A DNA stretch of 64,000 nucleotides from Tetracentron sinense (lineage: Eukaryota; Streptophyta; Magnoliopsida; Trochodendrales; Trochodendraceae): contig CM026573.1 of assembly GCA_015143295.1 (NCBI GenBank), positions 9,081,934-9,145,933 on the forward strand, given 5' to 3'. The first letter of the stretch is position 1. Each line of letters begins with the position of its first letter. Positions 11,544-24,184 of the stretch are shown one piece after another. Both the position numbers and the translations under genes were made by a program. The notes beneath the pieces were generated by a model. That model had not been told where the DNA came from and searched no databases. It saw only the letters and a program-made list of their open reading frames with translations.

Positions 11544-13455
11544 GCTGCCTCTCAACATCAACATTTTGAGCAAAAGCCTCCTTCCCGACTGCCACTGGAT
11601 CCCTCTGGTTATGGGTAAGACTAAACTTGATTGTAGTGGTGCTTCCATGTTGAGTGGATGAGCTGCCGGAGTTGGGGTGTTGGCCGGAGATCATTAATGG
11701 TCTCCTTCACCCTGGAACTGCTTTCCCTCAGATGATTCAAATTATCAAGGAGTTCAATCACCTGAGGCAAGGCTTGGCATGGCTTCATTTTTCACACTTT
11801 AAGTAGATCTTGTGAATAGTTTGGGGCATAAATCCATTCTTATCCTCCTGGAGGGCAGTTTCTCTTGACCCAAAATTTTCAATTTATTTCCTTCTAGTTC
11901 TTAATTAAGTAAAAGCAGAGCACTGTTATATATGATGATTCAGAATATCAAGTCAGTCAAAATTAGGAAATGTAGATAAGTTCAGAAAACCGAAATAAGT
12001 CAAAATTAAGAAATGTAGTAGATACGTGCAAAAATGTTTTTAAAAGTTTAAGAAACGTTAGAAACACATGGAAACTTGTAACAACGTAAAGCCGAACTTA
12101 TTTTAATGAGCGCTAATATATGGTAGATAGAGTCCAAAACTATCGTTTTAAATATCTATATGAGTTACTATAAACCATTATTTCCTAAAAGCGTAGATTA
12201 TCTATGTGTATACGTATAATATATATTAAATATATGATATAAATTTAGACGGATAAAACTATAATTCATTTATAAAAACAAGCAGTATTTGATAAACACA
12301 ACAAAATTTAAGATAGCTATAACAATAACACAAGTGCAAGCACAAATAGAGGCACAATAAAGATATTCATTATATAGGACACTCAGCCTATGAACCAACC
12401 TCACCAACTATTACACATGTATAACTGGAAGTTCAATAATATATTTAGTTTTATGGTGAATTGACAATGTAAGATCAAATCTCATTGGACTACCAAAAAA
12501 AAAAAAATCTCATTGTTAAAAGTCATTAATCTATGAATTTGATAACAAATCCATAAATCAAATGATCTATTGACTAATTTCAAGAAATTTAACACCTTAA
12601 AATATGAAAATAAAGAGTATAAAAAATATCTAAATGAATAGTGAAATATCATCATTTGATTTGATCTTCAAATAAATCAAATATATTTTTCAATGATATG
12701 TTGAAGATGAACAAGCGAACAAAACACATGGACCATAGAGGGCATAATCCAACACATCTCACCAAAAGGATTTGACTTAACATCTTATCAAAAGGGTCCG
12801 ACTTAAGACAAGAGGAATGAGCCAAGAAGTGGCTATATACGAACAATGGAAGTGATTAAGATTACAATATTTATCACTAGTTTCAATATGTGCATGTGCA
12901 TATCATAACATATCATTACTGATACGAACAAAATGACAATACATACCCACATGTTTTATTTTTAGCATTACATAAGAGTTTCGTTTCCACAACTTTAAAA
13001 AAAAAATGATACACATTGACAGTCACAAATATGATAGAAAATTTTGAACCATGCTGCACAATAGCCACTATAAATTATAGATGGGCATAAATATAGAAAA
13101 CAGAGTTTTGGAAGGACATCAGAACCTGTTTACATATTGTGGAAGGGCATACTAAAAGCCAAAGTCATCAGTAGTAGGATCCTTAAAATGAATAAGGAAA
13201 AGAAAACACCCAAAAACCATAAATACCATAGAACCTAGGGCGCTTAGCTTAGTCTATTATGACTACAACAAAAGAACATGGACCCACTAATAATTAATTA
13301 AGATTTAAAAAAAAACTGGAAAACCATCTCCTCCCTCAAGTAGCCACTCGCGGAGCAAAAATTGCTGGGTGAATAAATAAATTTGTGCCTGTATCAGAGC
13401 ACTGCATTGCCTTCCAATAATAATGGTCAAGTTTCCGTCTCTTCAATTTTTCCAT
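11544..13455. other. AT-rich intergenic DNA and PMT 3'UTR
   Basis: No protein family or terminal-repeat element is recognised. The last 100-150 bases before 13455 should be the 3'UTR of the methyltransferase gene on the minus strand. A short region at 11540-11880 is less AT-rich and may be an old transposon remnant, but I could not identify it. Confidence 0.4.
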
Positions 13456-16400
13456 TCATTCCAAGGCCGTGGTGTTTTTTTCACCTGCGACCCAGTACTG
13501 GTTGACTGCGACCAATATCTTCTCGGGGACAAGAGGGCCATCCTCATGATCCACCATTTTTGTGTCCCACCTCATCCCTCCTATGATCTTCTTCACCTTG
13601 ATTAGCACATCAACTTCATCACGGATCATGACTGCCCCTTCTGGTCGTAGAATCCGATCCATCTCCAGAAGAATGTCTTCAATATTACATCTGCATTGAT
13701 TTTGTACAAATATTGGAGCTGAAGGGGCGATAGAAAAACATATGGCAGAAACTCTGTTACTGAAGAAACTGGGACAATCCAAGAATGCCGACTCCAAAAG
13801 AAAGTTCCATTGGGTCTACTAATGGCATCAGTACAAATGGAATGGAACACATGTAAGGGAGATGAAACCAATCTACAAGATCTCCTAGGCCCAAGATCAA
13901 ACCGATCTGATTATCCTGACCATCCAATTTATACCATTTTTCAAAGTAGACAGAATAAAAAAAATTGGCCAAACAGGCAAGCACATACATCTATGATGCT
14001 TAGGATAATCCAAGCTCTTCAAATGTACTGCTATGTAGGGCTTCCAAATCTTTTCTAATACATTCAAGGTCAAAACCACATCTAAGGGAGACTTAAACTA
14101 CACTAATGTAGACTAGGCGGCACAATCAAAAGAGACTTACTTGTCATTGTACAAGCTGAAAACACCATTCGCATGAATAAGGTCATATGTTCTTGGGTAT
14201 GTAGAGAAGCCTTCACACCTGAACCAGAAAAGGAGAAGTAGAGAGGAGAAAATAAAGGTTAGAGAATGAAAACAATATATAGAGACCAATGAAACCAAAG
14301 TTAAGCTTAGACAAAAAAAATTTAAACTTCTTCACACCACACAACTGAACTACTCCCAGTAAAAAAAGTGCACAAACATCGACTATGTTGAAATTCATGA
14401 GTAATTCAATAATGAGTATCCCAACTACGAAATGCCAGCTGTCTTCAAATGTTTAAAGTCATCATATATAAAGGTCACTAGCTTTACTTAAAAGGGTAAA
14501 TCTAAATTGAGGAGATAGTAATAACTGTCTAAATATGGAAATATCAGGCACAAAGCACCATGCCAACTATCCACAAATTAGTGATGTGATCTTCATATTA
14601 GGTTCGCCACTTACTAGGAGATTTCAAGGGTAACATGTATACTGAAAACCTCTTTTAAAGATGGTAAATAGGTCAAATAATAAACAATTGCCCATACTTG
14701 GAATGATATATCTAGTAGAAAACATTATGAGACAAGTGATAACAAAAAGAAAATCAACGTCACTAAAAAATATGGATAGGAAAACCCTAGCCCCCAGAAG
14801 TAGACCAAGACTAAACCCAAACTTAGAAAAAAACACTCCTGACAAACACAAAGCACGTTAAAAGTAACACTTCCAATGTAATGACTAGAACAAGAGCCAA
14901 AAATCAAGTTGTACCAGTCATGATATATGCCGATCAACCCACGCTCATATATAACACCCAGAGTGTTTTTCTCAGCTATGGTAGGAACAACATTCATAAC
15001 CCACAATTTGGGAGATTCAAGTGCTGCGGCAAAACTTCCAAGTCCGGCATTCATATCCATAATGTTGCGATACCTGCCCGAGTCAATAATCTTATTGGTC
15101 TTTTTATACGCTTTTACATGCTTCTTCCATAATTTGTTGTCCTCCAGGTATGTCTCAACAGAGACTCCAGGGACAGATCCACTAGCTATTCTTGGAGGAA
15201 CAGCATTAAGCCTTTCCGGAAATGCCTTCAGTTCCTCACCAGCAACTTCGTCTGGATTATTAACGTCAGGATAAGGAGTTATGCATGCCTCCATCTTCTT
15301 GTACCTACACCACAAGAAAGATAAATATTTTTAAATTGCAAAGTGTAAGAAGTAAATTGAGAACATATTTCACTGGAACAAAGGAAGAAAAAGATGAACA
15401 TTCCATGCCAGTTTGCAACAACTTTGAGTCTGGACAGGACAGTTTAAGATTCGAAGATCATTCAATGAAAAATAGAAACTGCTCAAAACCCTAGCAAAAA
15501 TGAATTGCACTTTCATGTGCTCAAAATGTTGGGAGCCATCAGATGTACCAGAAAACACAGCCTTTTGATTTATGTCAATTAAATTATTGGATTTTAGTGT
15601 TTGGATGGCTTCATTTTTCATCTCGTACTTTGCAGTTTGCACCACTCCAACAACGATGTCACAATAGTGAATGCTCCAACTTGGAAACTTTTTTCCTCAC
15701 CTTCGTTTTCGGGCATATCTAAGTCCAATTTCAATTATTGTCCCCATCTAAAAGGGCCCTTAAAACAGGGTTATAACCAAGGATTAAAAATACTGTTTCG
15801 GGAGATGTATCGCCATCGGTCCCAACCAAAACTTATACGTATTGGTTTTGGTACGATACATAATTTTTTTTCTTTTCTTTAACAAAATTGAATTAAATTT
15901 TAAAAATATCAAATGAGTTATAGGAACCAAATTAATTAAATATAAAGTCATGGGAAGCGACTCAAAGACAAAATAGCAAACATAGTTACAATTACACAAT
16001 GAATTCTCACATAAATAATTAATAAACGATATGTATCATCTGTTTTGTATTGGTACAAATATCGCATAGGGGGTTACCAAAACCTATACGTATTACCCGT
16101 TTCGTATCGGTTTTAACAAATTTTATTTTCATGATTATAACAGAACCCCGGAAGCAAAAGCTTACTTTTCTAAAACACTATCTTCTTAACATATGAATGT
16201 ATCCATCCTGCATTCATCTATAGGCTGAACACAAAAATACCCATGGAAATAATGACGTTAGACGATTACTTATTATTACCGACTTGTATATCTCAGTATT
16301 ACTGATCAAATGATAGTCATAATAATAATAATAAGGGTAATGCTAGCTCCACTTTCTTCAAGGGGAAAAGACATGTGGCGTTGTCTTCCATTGAGAGAAA

Positions 16401-18923
16401 GACACATGTTTTGAACCAAATATGTCTATCCCTTGAAGAAAGTGTCTCTTAAAAGAAAGTGGAGCTAGCAATACCCTAATAATGATGATAGAGTGTGAAG
16501 TCTGACCCTGTAGATCTGTTAGACATGATAAAATCCCCAACCTTGACCACCAAAAATACACGATAAATAATAATATTATCTCAGAAGTTTTTCACTTGTA
16601 AATGAAGTATAAGAAATTGGGAAACAGTTCACATTCAAAGTCAGCACGATTTTTACCACTCCAACCATGGAATTAGCAAGTATTGTTGATGCATGGGTTT
16701 GTCAACATATAGTCTCCTTTAAGTTACAACTGAAAGACCGAAAGCTGATATTTAGGTTCAGTCTATTGGAACAATGGTATCAAACACAACAACATGCTCT
16801 AATCTACCCATGTCACAATTCTATCATTTTTATATGAGGCATTCCAGATCAGAATATTTAAGAAACTCTTCATCTCTACGAATTCTCCAATCTTTTCAGT
16901 TTTTTGGTTTAAAAAAATTCAGCAATTTCCCACATGCATATAGAGAACTCTATAGCACATAGGCCAGCTAACCATGCCAAGAAAGTAGCAAGTAAGGATT
17001 ATGGAGAGATGTACACATAGAGAACAATCTACTGTAATAAGTTTGTTCTGAAGCATTTGGGTCTCACAGAAGGCAAGAAAACTCGGTTAAAGGTCGAATT
17101 ATTCCTGGACAAATATTCATTTATCTGGCCAGTTAACATCCAACATGTTGATAGAAACTAGGAGATGCCAGCCAAGTACTGTCACATACCAGACATCGTT
17201 TTCATTTGTTGATTCACACATAGAAGCACGAGAATCCTCTTGTCTCCCACGGCATGAATCAGCATTTACTCTCTTTCTCCATATGGCAATTTCACCCTTC
17301 TCGTGCTTTTTTTCCCAACAAAGAAGTTTGGCAATCTCTTCAATCTTTCGTTGTTCCTCCTGGAGTTCCTCCTTCGGACGCTGCCATGCTTTGTAGTTAT
17401 TCTTCCAATTGATGGGAGGACCAGAAAGCACCCAGTAGCCGCCAGGTCTGAGAACTCGATCAACTTCCATCATATACATTCCATCTGGAAAGAGAGAAGT
17501 CCAAGGATGTTGTCATAAGTAGTTGCTACCACCTAAATGCAGTAATGCCAATGCTCCCAAAAAAGGCAATAAAACTCTGTTTAAAAAATTCAAAATTTCA
17601 CCATAAGGATAGAAAGTCATTTGTAATGAAACTGTCCATGCTTTTGACAAAAGATGTAGATTAGTACTTAATCCTCACCATTTGCTCCCCACGGAATTAA
17701 GCAACGAGAGCAGTGAGCCATGTCAAAAGCTCTAGATGGGTAAGGCAATTTTATTGTTCCAAGAACGCCAATGACTGCAGGAACACCTCTTTCCAGAGCA
17801 AATTGAACCTGTGCTTCGTGTGAGTCTCTTGGTGCGAATGACATGGCTATAACATTTCTTTTCAGAAGGTATGCACCCCAACTCGCGACCTAAGCAAAAT
17901 CAACCATAGTTAATTAAGCAACTAAAAAAATTCAATATAACAAGGTGAACAATTAAAAACAAGCTTCACAGATTGGTGCAACCAACATGAAAACATGGAC
18001 CATAACAGAACTGAACGGATCACACAGATAAGGTGAAAATTTGAAGTCCCATCCCTCAAACGGAGGTGCAAGTGTGTGAGAAAGGTCGAAGGGTTGAAAC
18101 AGATTAAACAAGCACTCCATAGATCAGGTAACCTGCAGTGAATGGGTCAAGTTCCAGATATGGGAAGGATCATATTGTGAATAATTGAAGAAATATCCCT
18201 CGAAAGAAGTTCTGGGGAGAATATATATGCATGTGTGTTTGGGGGGGGGGGGCTATAACAAAATAATGAGTAACATACCCCACAACCAGTGTCCAGCGCC
18301 GTTCTAACTGTCCCATTTTTAATTGGGATCACAGAAGCAAGTTGATTAATATATGCATCTGCTCCTTGAGGAAACTGTGTTCCTCCCCCTGGGAATCTGA
18401 ACACGTTGCCCTCATATTGAATCCAGTTCTGAACAGCCTTCTCAACCGTCAAGCTCTTATATGGTGCATTTGCATAAGGAACATAGTCACGACTCTTGGG
18501 CCAGGGAAATGGGGTCACATATCCTCTGGGTGCAGGGATGAGGCAATGGAGCTTCTCTTCCTCTGGAGGACAATGTCTTTCTCTGTAATTCATATTTTCT
18601 CTAGGAAAAGTCATCGCTCGCATTTGATCTTGGCAAGGCGTGTAATCTGTGTAGCGAGCATCACAAGGCTCGAATACTTTGGCTTTTGATTCGGAACCAT
18701 CAATTGTTCCAGCTTCACCACCATGATGGGTTTCGAAATTCAGATTGGAGAGGATACTGCAGTCAGTCTGCTGGGTCACCTCCACAGCTATGCTATCTCC
18801 CTTCCCAAAACCACTTTTCTGCCACGCACCCAATATATAGAAGAAACAGCACATACCAACTATGATAAATATAGACACAGAGCACCTAGTCCTACTGTCT
18901 CCTGAGTTCATTTTTGGTGCCAT
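13456..18923 (-). CDS. PMT2: Probable S-adenosylmethionine-dependent methyltransferase, PMT2/PMT14 type
   Basis: A six-exon gene encoding a 617-residue type II membrane protein of the plant PMT (putative methyltransferase) family. The family includes QUASIMODO2, implicated in homogalacturonan methylation in the Golgi. Exons in transcript order are 18923-18279, 17889-17679, 17484-17190, 15304-14915, 14218-14141 and 13690-13456. All phases agree. Residues 15-34 form a signal anchor ([17 protein letters not shown]). Landmarks include [13 protein letters not shown], a first SAM motif ALDTGCG near 209-215, [23 protein letters not shown], and a second methyltransferase-like half with MDMNAG near 466 and [10 protein letters not shown] near the C-terminus. 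Length matches PMT2 (about 613). The donor of exon 4 is GTACAAC, weak but required by phase. The substrate is not known. The PMT2 label rests on remembered similarity and could equally be PMT14. Confidence 0.94.
15778..16133. mobile_element. hAT-like element in PMT intron 3 (356 bp)
   Basis: The element is flanked by GTTATAAC (15770-15777) and ATTATAAC (16134-16141), an 8-bp duplication with one mismatch. The ends CAAGGATTAAAAAT and ATTTTATTTTCATG are loosely inverted. The interior has TATACGTATTGG and TACGTATTACCCG words, like a common plant dispersed repeat. Confidence 0.6.
16335..16476. mobile_element. PIF/Tourist-like MITE in PMT intron 3 (142 bp)
   Basis: The termini GGGTAATGCTAGCTCCAC and GTGGAGCTAGCAATACCC are inverted repeats continuing into TTTCTTCAAGGG / CCCTTGAAGAAAG. 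TAA flanks both sides (16332-16334, 16477-16479), fitting a 3-bp target duplication. It is a compact hairpin in a transcribed intron. Confidence 0.85.
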
Positions 18924-20025
18924 GATGGACCTGAAATAGTTCCCAAATTATTTTAGTATGGCTACCGAAGATGGTAGAAGATTTGAGTTTATAGAGTATA
19001 ATCAGAAGTTCAGTACTATGAATGTTCAGTTTGAATATGCTCTTAAGGCACCGAGATACAATAAAAATTCAATTCAAGTAATTTTTCACATACAAGCATA
19101 TCCAAAAATAGTCAATTCAAACCCGAACTGAAAGGGCAATAGGCTCAATTCCAGAAGGGGAGATCTTTAAACCAATGTCCATGAAACAGGGGATGGATTT
19201 ACTTCAAGATCAGATCTATAAAACTAAATTAAAACACAGAACAAAGAACAACAAATGAAAACTCAACAGTAATTTCAATCGTACTTCATCACAACTTATC
19301 AACTTTTAAAGCTGATAGCAAAATCATGTTTTTTTTTTTTGGTGATCGGTAAATAGCAAGTTATGAACTTGTAATGACGCATCAAGTTTAAACTTGTCGC
19401 GGTAGAACTGAAATAGAATTTGTATACATTGAGCATCCAAGCTGAAACAAAAAAAGGGAAAAATAGATTTTTGAAAATAAACAGATCCAATGGCAGGAAA
19501 GCAAATCCAGCGCAAACCAGACCGATAAACTAATGTAAGAAAGAGTAAAAATCGAAAAAAGATCAAATATCCACTCCAAATTAACGCCTGGAGATTGAAA
19601 CATAGGGTCCTACACTTGAAAAGTTGAGTAAAAACATCGCATTTCGCATCAGATACAGCAAAACGAATAACAAAACATGGCATAATCAAGGAAAGAATCC
19701 CAAGAAAAAAGAACAGTGCAGAAGAAATAGATCTGCTGCGAAAGTTGAGATCAGTTAGTAAGTAATTTCAGAAAGAGAAACGAAAACCGATTCAAGATCT
19801 TGCACAACATTTGACATTAATGAAGAGAAGATAATCTCTTACACCAAGCTCATAAGCTGAATCGAAGGAGAGAGATCAGAGGATCCACGTAAACCCTAGC
19901 TTTCGAGGAGTTTGAACTTTGAATGTTTTGCGTCTTTGGCGATGAGAGATTGAAGAGACGCTTCTTCTCTTCTCTCTTTTCGATTCTTGATTTCTCTTTC
20001 TCTTTCTCTTTCTCTTTCTCTTTTC
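18924..20025 (-). promoter_or_regulatory. PMT 5'UTR exons, 5'UTR intron and promoter
   Basis: Reading the minus strand, TTTCAG at about 18932-18937 is an acceptor just upstream of the ATG. A donor GGTGTAAGAG sits near 19842, after a UTR-like exon (about 19845-19960) containing AGCTAGGGTTTACG. This implies a 5'UTR intron of about 0.9 kb. A GAAAGA-repeat tract (plus-strand TTTCTC at about 19990-20022) marks the upstream edge, typical of plant 5'UTR or core-promoter pyrimidine/purine patches. The exon boundaries are inferred. Confidence 0.5.
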
Positions 20026-20299
20026 TTAATGAATTGAAAAATGCTTAGTGAGACGAGACCGCAAAGGGGTGCGTACTACTCTCCTATCGCTTTTGCGATC
20101 CCGCCAAAACAAAACAACTCGGCGTGGGACCCGCGCATCTTAAGTGCGGGGTCGGATTTGGTCTGGGCCCTCGCCATACCAAACCCATCTGGCCCACTCA
20201 TTGTCTCACTCATGGTGCTCCTTTAACTGCCCTTCTAACCTTGGTTCGGAAATTTTAACTCTTGCAGTTAATTGTTTTTCAAAAAACTAAGGTTACTCG

Positions 20300-20678
20300 A
20301 GGGGGTGTATTCGAGCCGAGCTTGGCCCTGCTCGGCTCGGCTCGGCTAGAAAGGGATTACTTTAGGCTCGAAGCTCGATTGGTCTATATTGGTGCTTGGA
20401 AAATCGACTTGAAGCTCGACTCGAATTCATAAAGCTCGGCTTGAATATTTTTTAAAATATATATATATTAATATTCAAGTCGAGCCAAGCTCGAGCTGAA
20501 TCAAGCCTCAATCGAGTCGGGGCTGAATAAATAGGTCTTGGCTCGAGCTTGGCTTGAATACATTTCAAGATTGAAAACTCGACTCACTCCACCCGATTGA
20601 GCTGCATATTCAAGCTTGAGCTCAGCTTGATTGGGCCGAGCCGAGCAATCGAACTAGCTCACCTTGTATGCACCCCTA
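20300..20678. mobile_element. CGAGC-type hAT MITE, copy 2 (379 bp)
   Basis: It begins AGGGGGTGTATTCGAGCC and ends GTATGCACCCCTA. The flanks are GTTACTCG (20292-20299) and GTTACATG (20679-20686), an 8-bp target duplication with six matches. GGCTCGAAGCTCG and GAGCCGAGC words fill both arms. Confidence 0.75.
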
Positions 20679-20823
20679 GTTACATGGTTGAAGACTAAGG
20701 GTTAATGAATTGTCAGACCAAAACCGTCTGGCCCATTACCGTTGATCAGAAATCTGATATGATTCACATACACGGTCTAGCTGTGTGTGTGAGTTTTGTG
20801 TGTAGTTAGTTATATGATAACAT

Positions 20824-20935
20824 TTGTTTTTTTGGAAGGTAAGCTGGGTTAGGCAGACACCTACCAAAGAAAAATAGGTTGGATTCGATCCCAGGTCCTT
20901 ATTACGACGCCAAAGGATTTTACCAACTAAGCTAA
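20824..20935 (-). repeat. tRNA-derived SINE candidate
   Basis: On the minus strand there is an A-box-like TTAGCTTAGTTGGTAAAA, followed about 35 bases later by a B-box-like GGATCGAATCC. This spacing and order match the pol III head of a tRNA-derived SINE. The cloverleaf is degenerate, so it is not a tRNA gene. Confidence 0.45.
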
Positions 20936-20978
20936 CATTTCACCAAAATGTAAACGGAACACTGCTACTAGCATAAGA

Positions 20979-21911
20979 GATCGAATCAAAGCCAATTGTA
21001 TTTGAATTTGGGGAAAGTTCAATCGCGCACAGAGGCCAACACATGTTCCTTATAATTTTTATTAACTGTGGTTAAGATTCACTAAGTCTTGGGATTCAAC
21101 AACATAACCATGATTTTTAGGAAACAAATATTTGATTATAATTAAGAATTTTTAACCCTTAGGGTTAATATTTATTTTAAAAAACACTAAAGTTATATTG
21201 TTGAATCCATGGTTTAAAAAATCGTTCAAACCGTTACGTAAAGGTTTCGGTGGTCTCTGATACCTGATACCTTATATTTACCTGTTTATCTTGAAACAAA
21301 ACCGTAACCCTCGAAACCGTTACGTAACGGACGTTACGCTCAATACAGAAAGGTTTCGGTCGTAGGACTGGGTTCTGAAAATCTCTAAACTCATTTTAAA
21401 ACCTCATCTTTGCTTCATCTCTTTTTCTCTACCTATTCTTAGTACCTTTCTTTTCCTAATTTTTTTTTTTTTGTTGATTAACAACTTGATTTTGGGTTTA
21501 ATTCATAGATTTGAAGGAATCCAAGATAGGTTCTTTATTTCGGGTATGTTTTAACTCTCGACCATCTAATTTTCTTATTTCTAATTTTTGAATTTCATAT
21601 TGGCTTTAAAAGTATCTTGTTACTCATTTATTATATGTTTTTTTTTATTTTTTTTTCTATTTATTTGAAATTTTTTAAAGCAAAAAAGATAAAAAAAATA
21701 AGTAAAGGTCGAAACCATTACATAACGACATTCCGTAAAGGTTTCGGCCGTGTCCGTTACGATGTCCGAAACCATTTTTTTAAACCTTGGTTGAACCCTA
21801 AAGATTGGTGAATCTTAACAATGGTTAATAAGGGTTAAAAGGGTCATGTGTTGGTCTGTGGGTTCGATTGAACTCTACCCGAGTTTAATCACAATTGGCT
21901 TTGATTCGATC
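20979..21911. mobile_element. Foldback MITE with GATCGAATC ends, split by a hAT element
   Basis: The left end GATCGAATCAAAGCC and the right end GGCTTTGATTCGATC are inverted repeats. Internal arms AACTGTGGTTAAGATTC and TTAACAATGGTTAAT match the GTGGTTAAG family. A 582-bp element at 21209-21790 interrupts it. Without that insertion it is about 350 bp, matching the uninterrupted copy at 30050-30391. Confidence 0.75.
21209..21790. mobile_element. hAT-like element of the ACCGTTACG type (582 bp)
   Basis: The termini ATGGTTTAAAAAATCG and AAACCATTTTTTTAAACCTTGG-like end sequences are inverted. Flanks TTGAATCC (21201-21208) and TTGAACCC (21791-21798) form an 8-bp duplication with one mismatch. The interior repeats GGTTTCGG and CCGTTACG words. 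It is inserted in the foldback element at 20979-21911. Confidence 0.75.
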
Positions 21912-22690
21912 TTTGCCTTGAAGGGAGGGGTGTGAACATCGCACTTCGTATTCAAATTCGTTTACTCGGATAATTATCTGAATATGTATCTGGAAAGGGA
22001 ATTCAAATAGTGATTTTACTATCGGTTTATAATTGGATACAAATAAGGATATTTGTATATCCAATTCCATAAATATTCGATTGATTATATAATGTAATAT
22101 TATGTATATAATTAATATATTATAAAGTTACATAATTAAAATAATTTAATAAATAGCTTTTATATGATTTAAGACATTAATGTTTTTTTAATTAAATAAA
22201 AATAAAATATTAATTTATTATTATTTTTAAATAAAATTTATATTTTCTTTCTATTAAATTTTAAAATCAAAATAATTTAAATATTATTCAAATTAAATAA
22301 AAATTAATCAGAGTCTCTATAAATATTTATTCCAATTCAAAAAGTCGGATAATGGAAAGCGAGGTGCATATATTTGCCAAGGGTGCATGTTGGAATCACT
22401 CAGCTAAATTTTTTTTCTTTTTTAGGTTATCATTTAATAGACTCTAAACAAACACACATGACACACCCAGTTGCTTTTAGTGTTTATTAAAGTTGGGATT
22501 GAACTTTGCTTTGAGCGGGATACTATGCTTAGAATCAGTCCATTTGTTGTATGAGTTTGGCAAGTGGGCCCAATATTTAGTCGTCATTGTATTTATGTGT
22601 CTTTGATAGTCGGACCCAGCTACGTTGAATTGCAGGACGGCAAGGAGAATTTATCATAGGGCAGTGATTAGCACACCCGCATAGGAAATC
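21912..22690. other. AT-rich dispersed repeat remnant
   Basis: GGAGGGGTGTGAAC at about 21925 looks like a hAT-type terminus and is followed by very AT-rich sequence, but a matching right end was not found with confidence. No gene is recognised on either strand. Confidence 0.35.
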
Positions 22691-22870
22691 TAATGTCATG
22701 GCCATGTGTCCCTTTTAACACTCTTTTAATTATGGTTAAATTTTATAAATTAAAGCAAATATTTTGGTTTTTATACTATTTAAAAATCAAACTTAGATTG
22801 CTTAACTATGAGTAAGTGATTCTTTAATTACAGTTGTTGAGTGGTAAAAAAGGGATATTGACCAATGAAG
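22690..22870. repeat. Foldback family copy (GTGGTTAAG type)
   Basis: CATGTGTCCCTTTTAACACTC and TTTAATTATGGTTAAATT on the left are mirrored by TTTAATTACAGTTG and GTGGTAAAAAAGGGATATTG on the right. This is the same arm pair as at 32056-32235 and 57495-57650. Confidence 0.6.
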
Positions 22871-22975
22871 ATTGTACATTAGAATAGATAATCTACTGCT
22901 CAACATCAGGAAGTTAAGTATTTCCGTTTATTATATGTAGGGTTTACTCGCCATAATCATCCCAGCCTTGAATTT

Positions 22976-23178
22976 GCTTTGGTGGACACCCAAGCCAAGT
23001 ATTCAGGCATCCACAAATGATGGGACATGTGGAGTTTTAAAGGGAAGAGAGATCAAGTGGGGGAGAAGTCAAAATAATGGGGAAAAAATAAAATGACTTC
23101 TTCCCCAAATTATTGCCAAGTGCCCCATCATTTGTGGATGCCCGAGCGCGCTTGGCTTGGGCTTCCACCAGAGCCAAA
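22976..23178. mobile_element. TIR MITE, TTTGGTGGA type (about 200 bp)
   Basis: The ends TTTGGTGGACACCCAAGCC and GGCTTGGGCTTCCACCAGA are inverted repeats. A second inverted pair ATCCACAAATGATGGG / CCCATCATTTGTGGAT lies inside. The centre shares AGATCAAGTGGGG-GAGAAGTCAAAAT words with the MITE at 56745-57034. Confidence 0.65.
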
Positions 23179-23201
23179 CTTTTGCCTAATCATCCCTCTA
23201 G

Positions 23202-24180
23202 TGTTGTGAAAAGTTAAAAGGATTTTAGTTGGGCTATCTTCAAAAGCATTGACACAATTAGGGCTAGCATTAATGCTAACTTTCAATAAGACCGGTAGAT
23301 TTTTTTTTGAGGTCGTCTTGAGAGTGTTAATAGCACTTTTCTGTTTCAGTGGCATTTTTATAATTTTGTCTTTATAAATATTTGTAATTCGCTCATAAAG
23401 TTGTTTAGTTCTCTATTTAAGGCCTCTTTATGCAAATTTTTTTTTTATCATCAGACTTGAAAAAATCCTCATCTCTAAAGTAAGAGTTGAGATTTTTCTT
23501 CTTTCCTTGTTCTCTGTCTTTGATTTTTGCCTTCATTATCAACTTGTTGAATTTGGATGTTGGGTAGTCCACCTTATTGAGTTTAGGTAGTTTTTATACT
23601 CACGATTAAGTTTTTCATTGTCAACCTTCAAATTAAATTATTCCTTAATCGCTCCACATTAGTTGGTATCAGACCAAGGTCTTCCCTGACGTGATCCAAT
23701 TGTTACACAAATAGTTCCATAACGTCTTGATAATTGTAAAAAATTGGATTCAAGATATTGTTCAAAAGCATGTGGTCAAGATAAATGAAATTTTTGGTGA
23801 AATTTAGCTCTGACATTTACAGAATTAAAATCTGCATTCCAAGCATGATAATAAAGATGTCTTTGGATGTGAATCTGACGATTTGTTTTCTTTTGAGTCA
23901 AGTTAATTACATAAAAATTTGAAGAAGGATAAAGTGTAGAGTGAACAAAATTTCCGATGATTTCTTTGCCAACTTATGAAGAAAAAAATTGATAGCTATG
24001 ATTAAGCTTCCAAGCTCTCATCGTGATAGAGACAAATATTACTATTTTTTTCTATCACTTTGAAAATCGATATAAACCATAAATTTTCCATTTAAAAATT
24101 TTGTTTTCTTAACCTAAAGGGAGAGTAGTGGCTAGTATTACACCACCAATGAGAGTTTTAAAAAAATAATTTAAATTTTG
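23202..24180 (+). mobile_element. LTR retrotransposon 5' end: LTR, primer-binding site, leader remnant
   Basis: A candidate LTR runs from TGTTGTGAAAAG (23202) to CTCCACA (23658), with TG...CA ends. A few bases later TTGGTATCAGACC (from 23663) resembles the primer-binding site complementary to initiator tRNA-Met used by plant Copia elements. The sequence after it shows no intact gag. It ends where the organelle-like insert begins. Classification as Copia is inferred from the primer site only. Confidence 0.6.
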
Positions 24181-24184
24181 TGTT

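Noticed and set aside
18241..18252. Run of 12 G in PMT intron 1 as a G-quadruplex
   Set aside because: A single homopolymer run near the donor, without the multiple spaced G-tracts of a typical quadruplex; likely length-variable.
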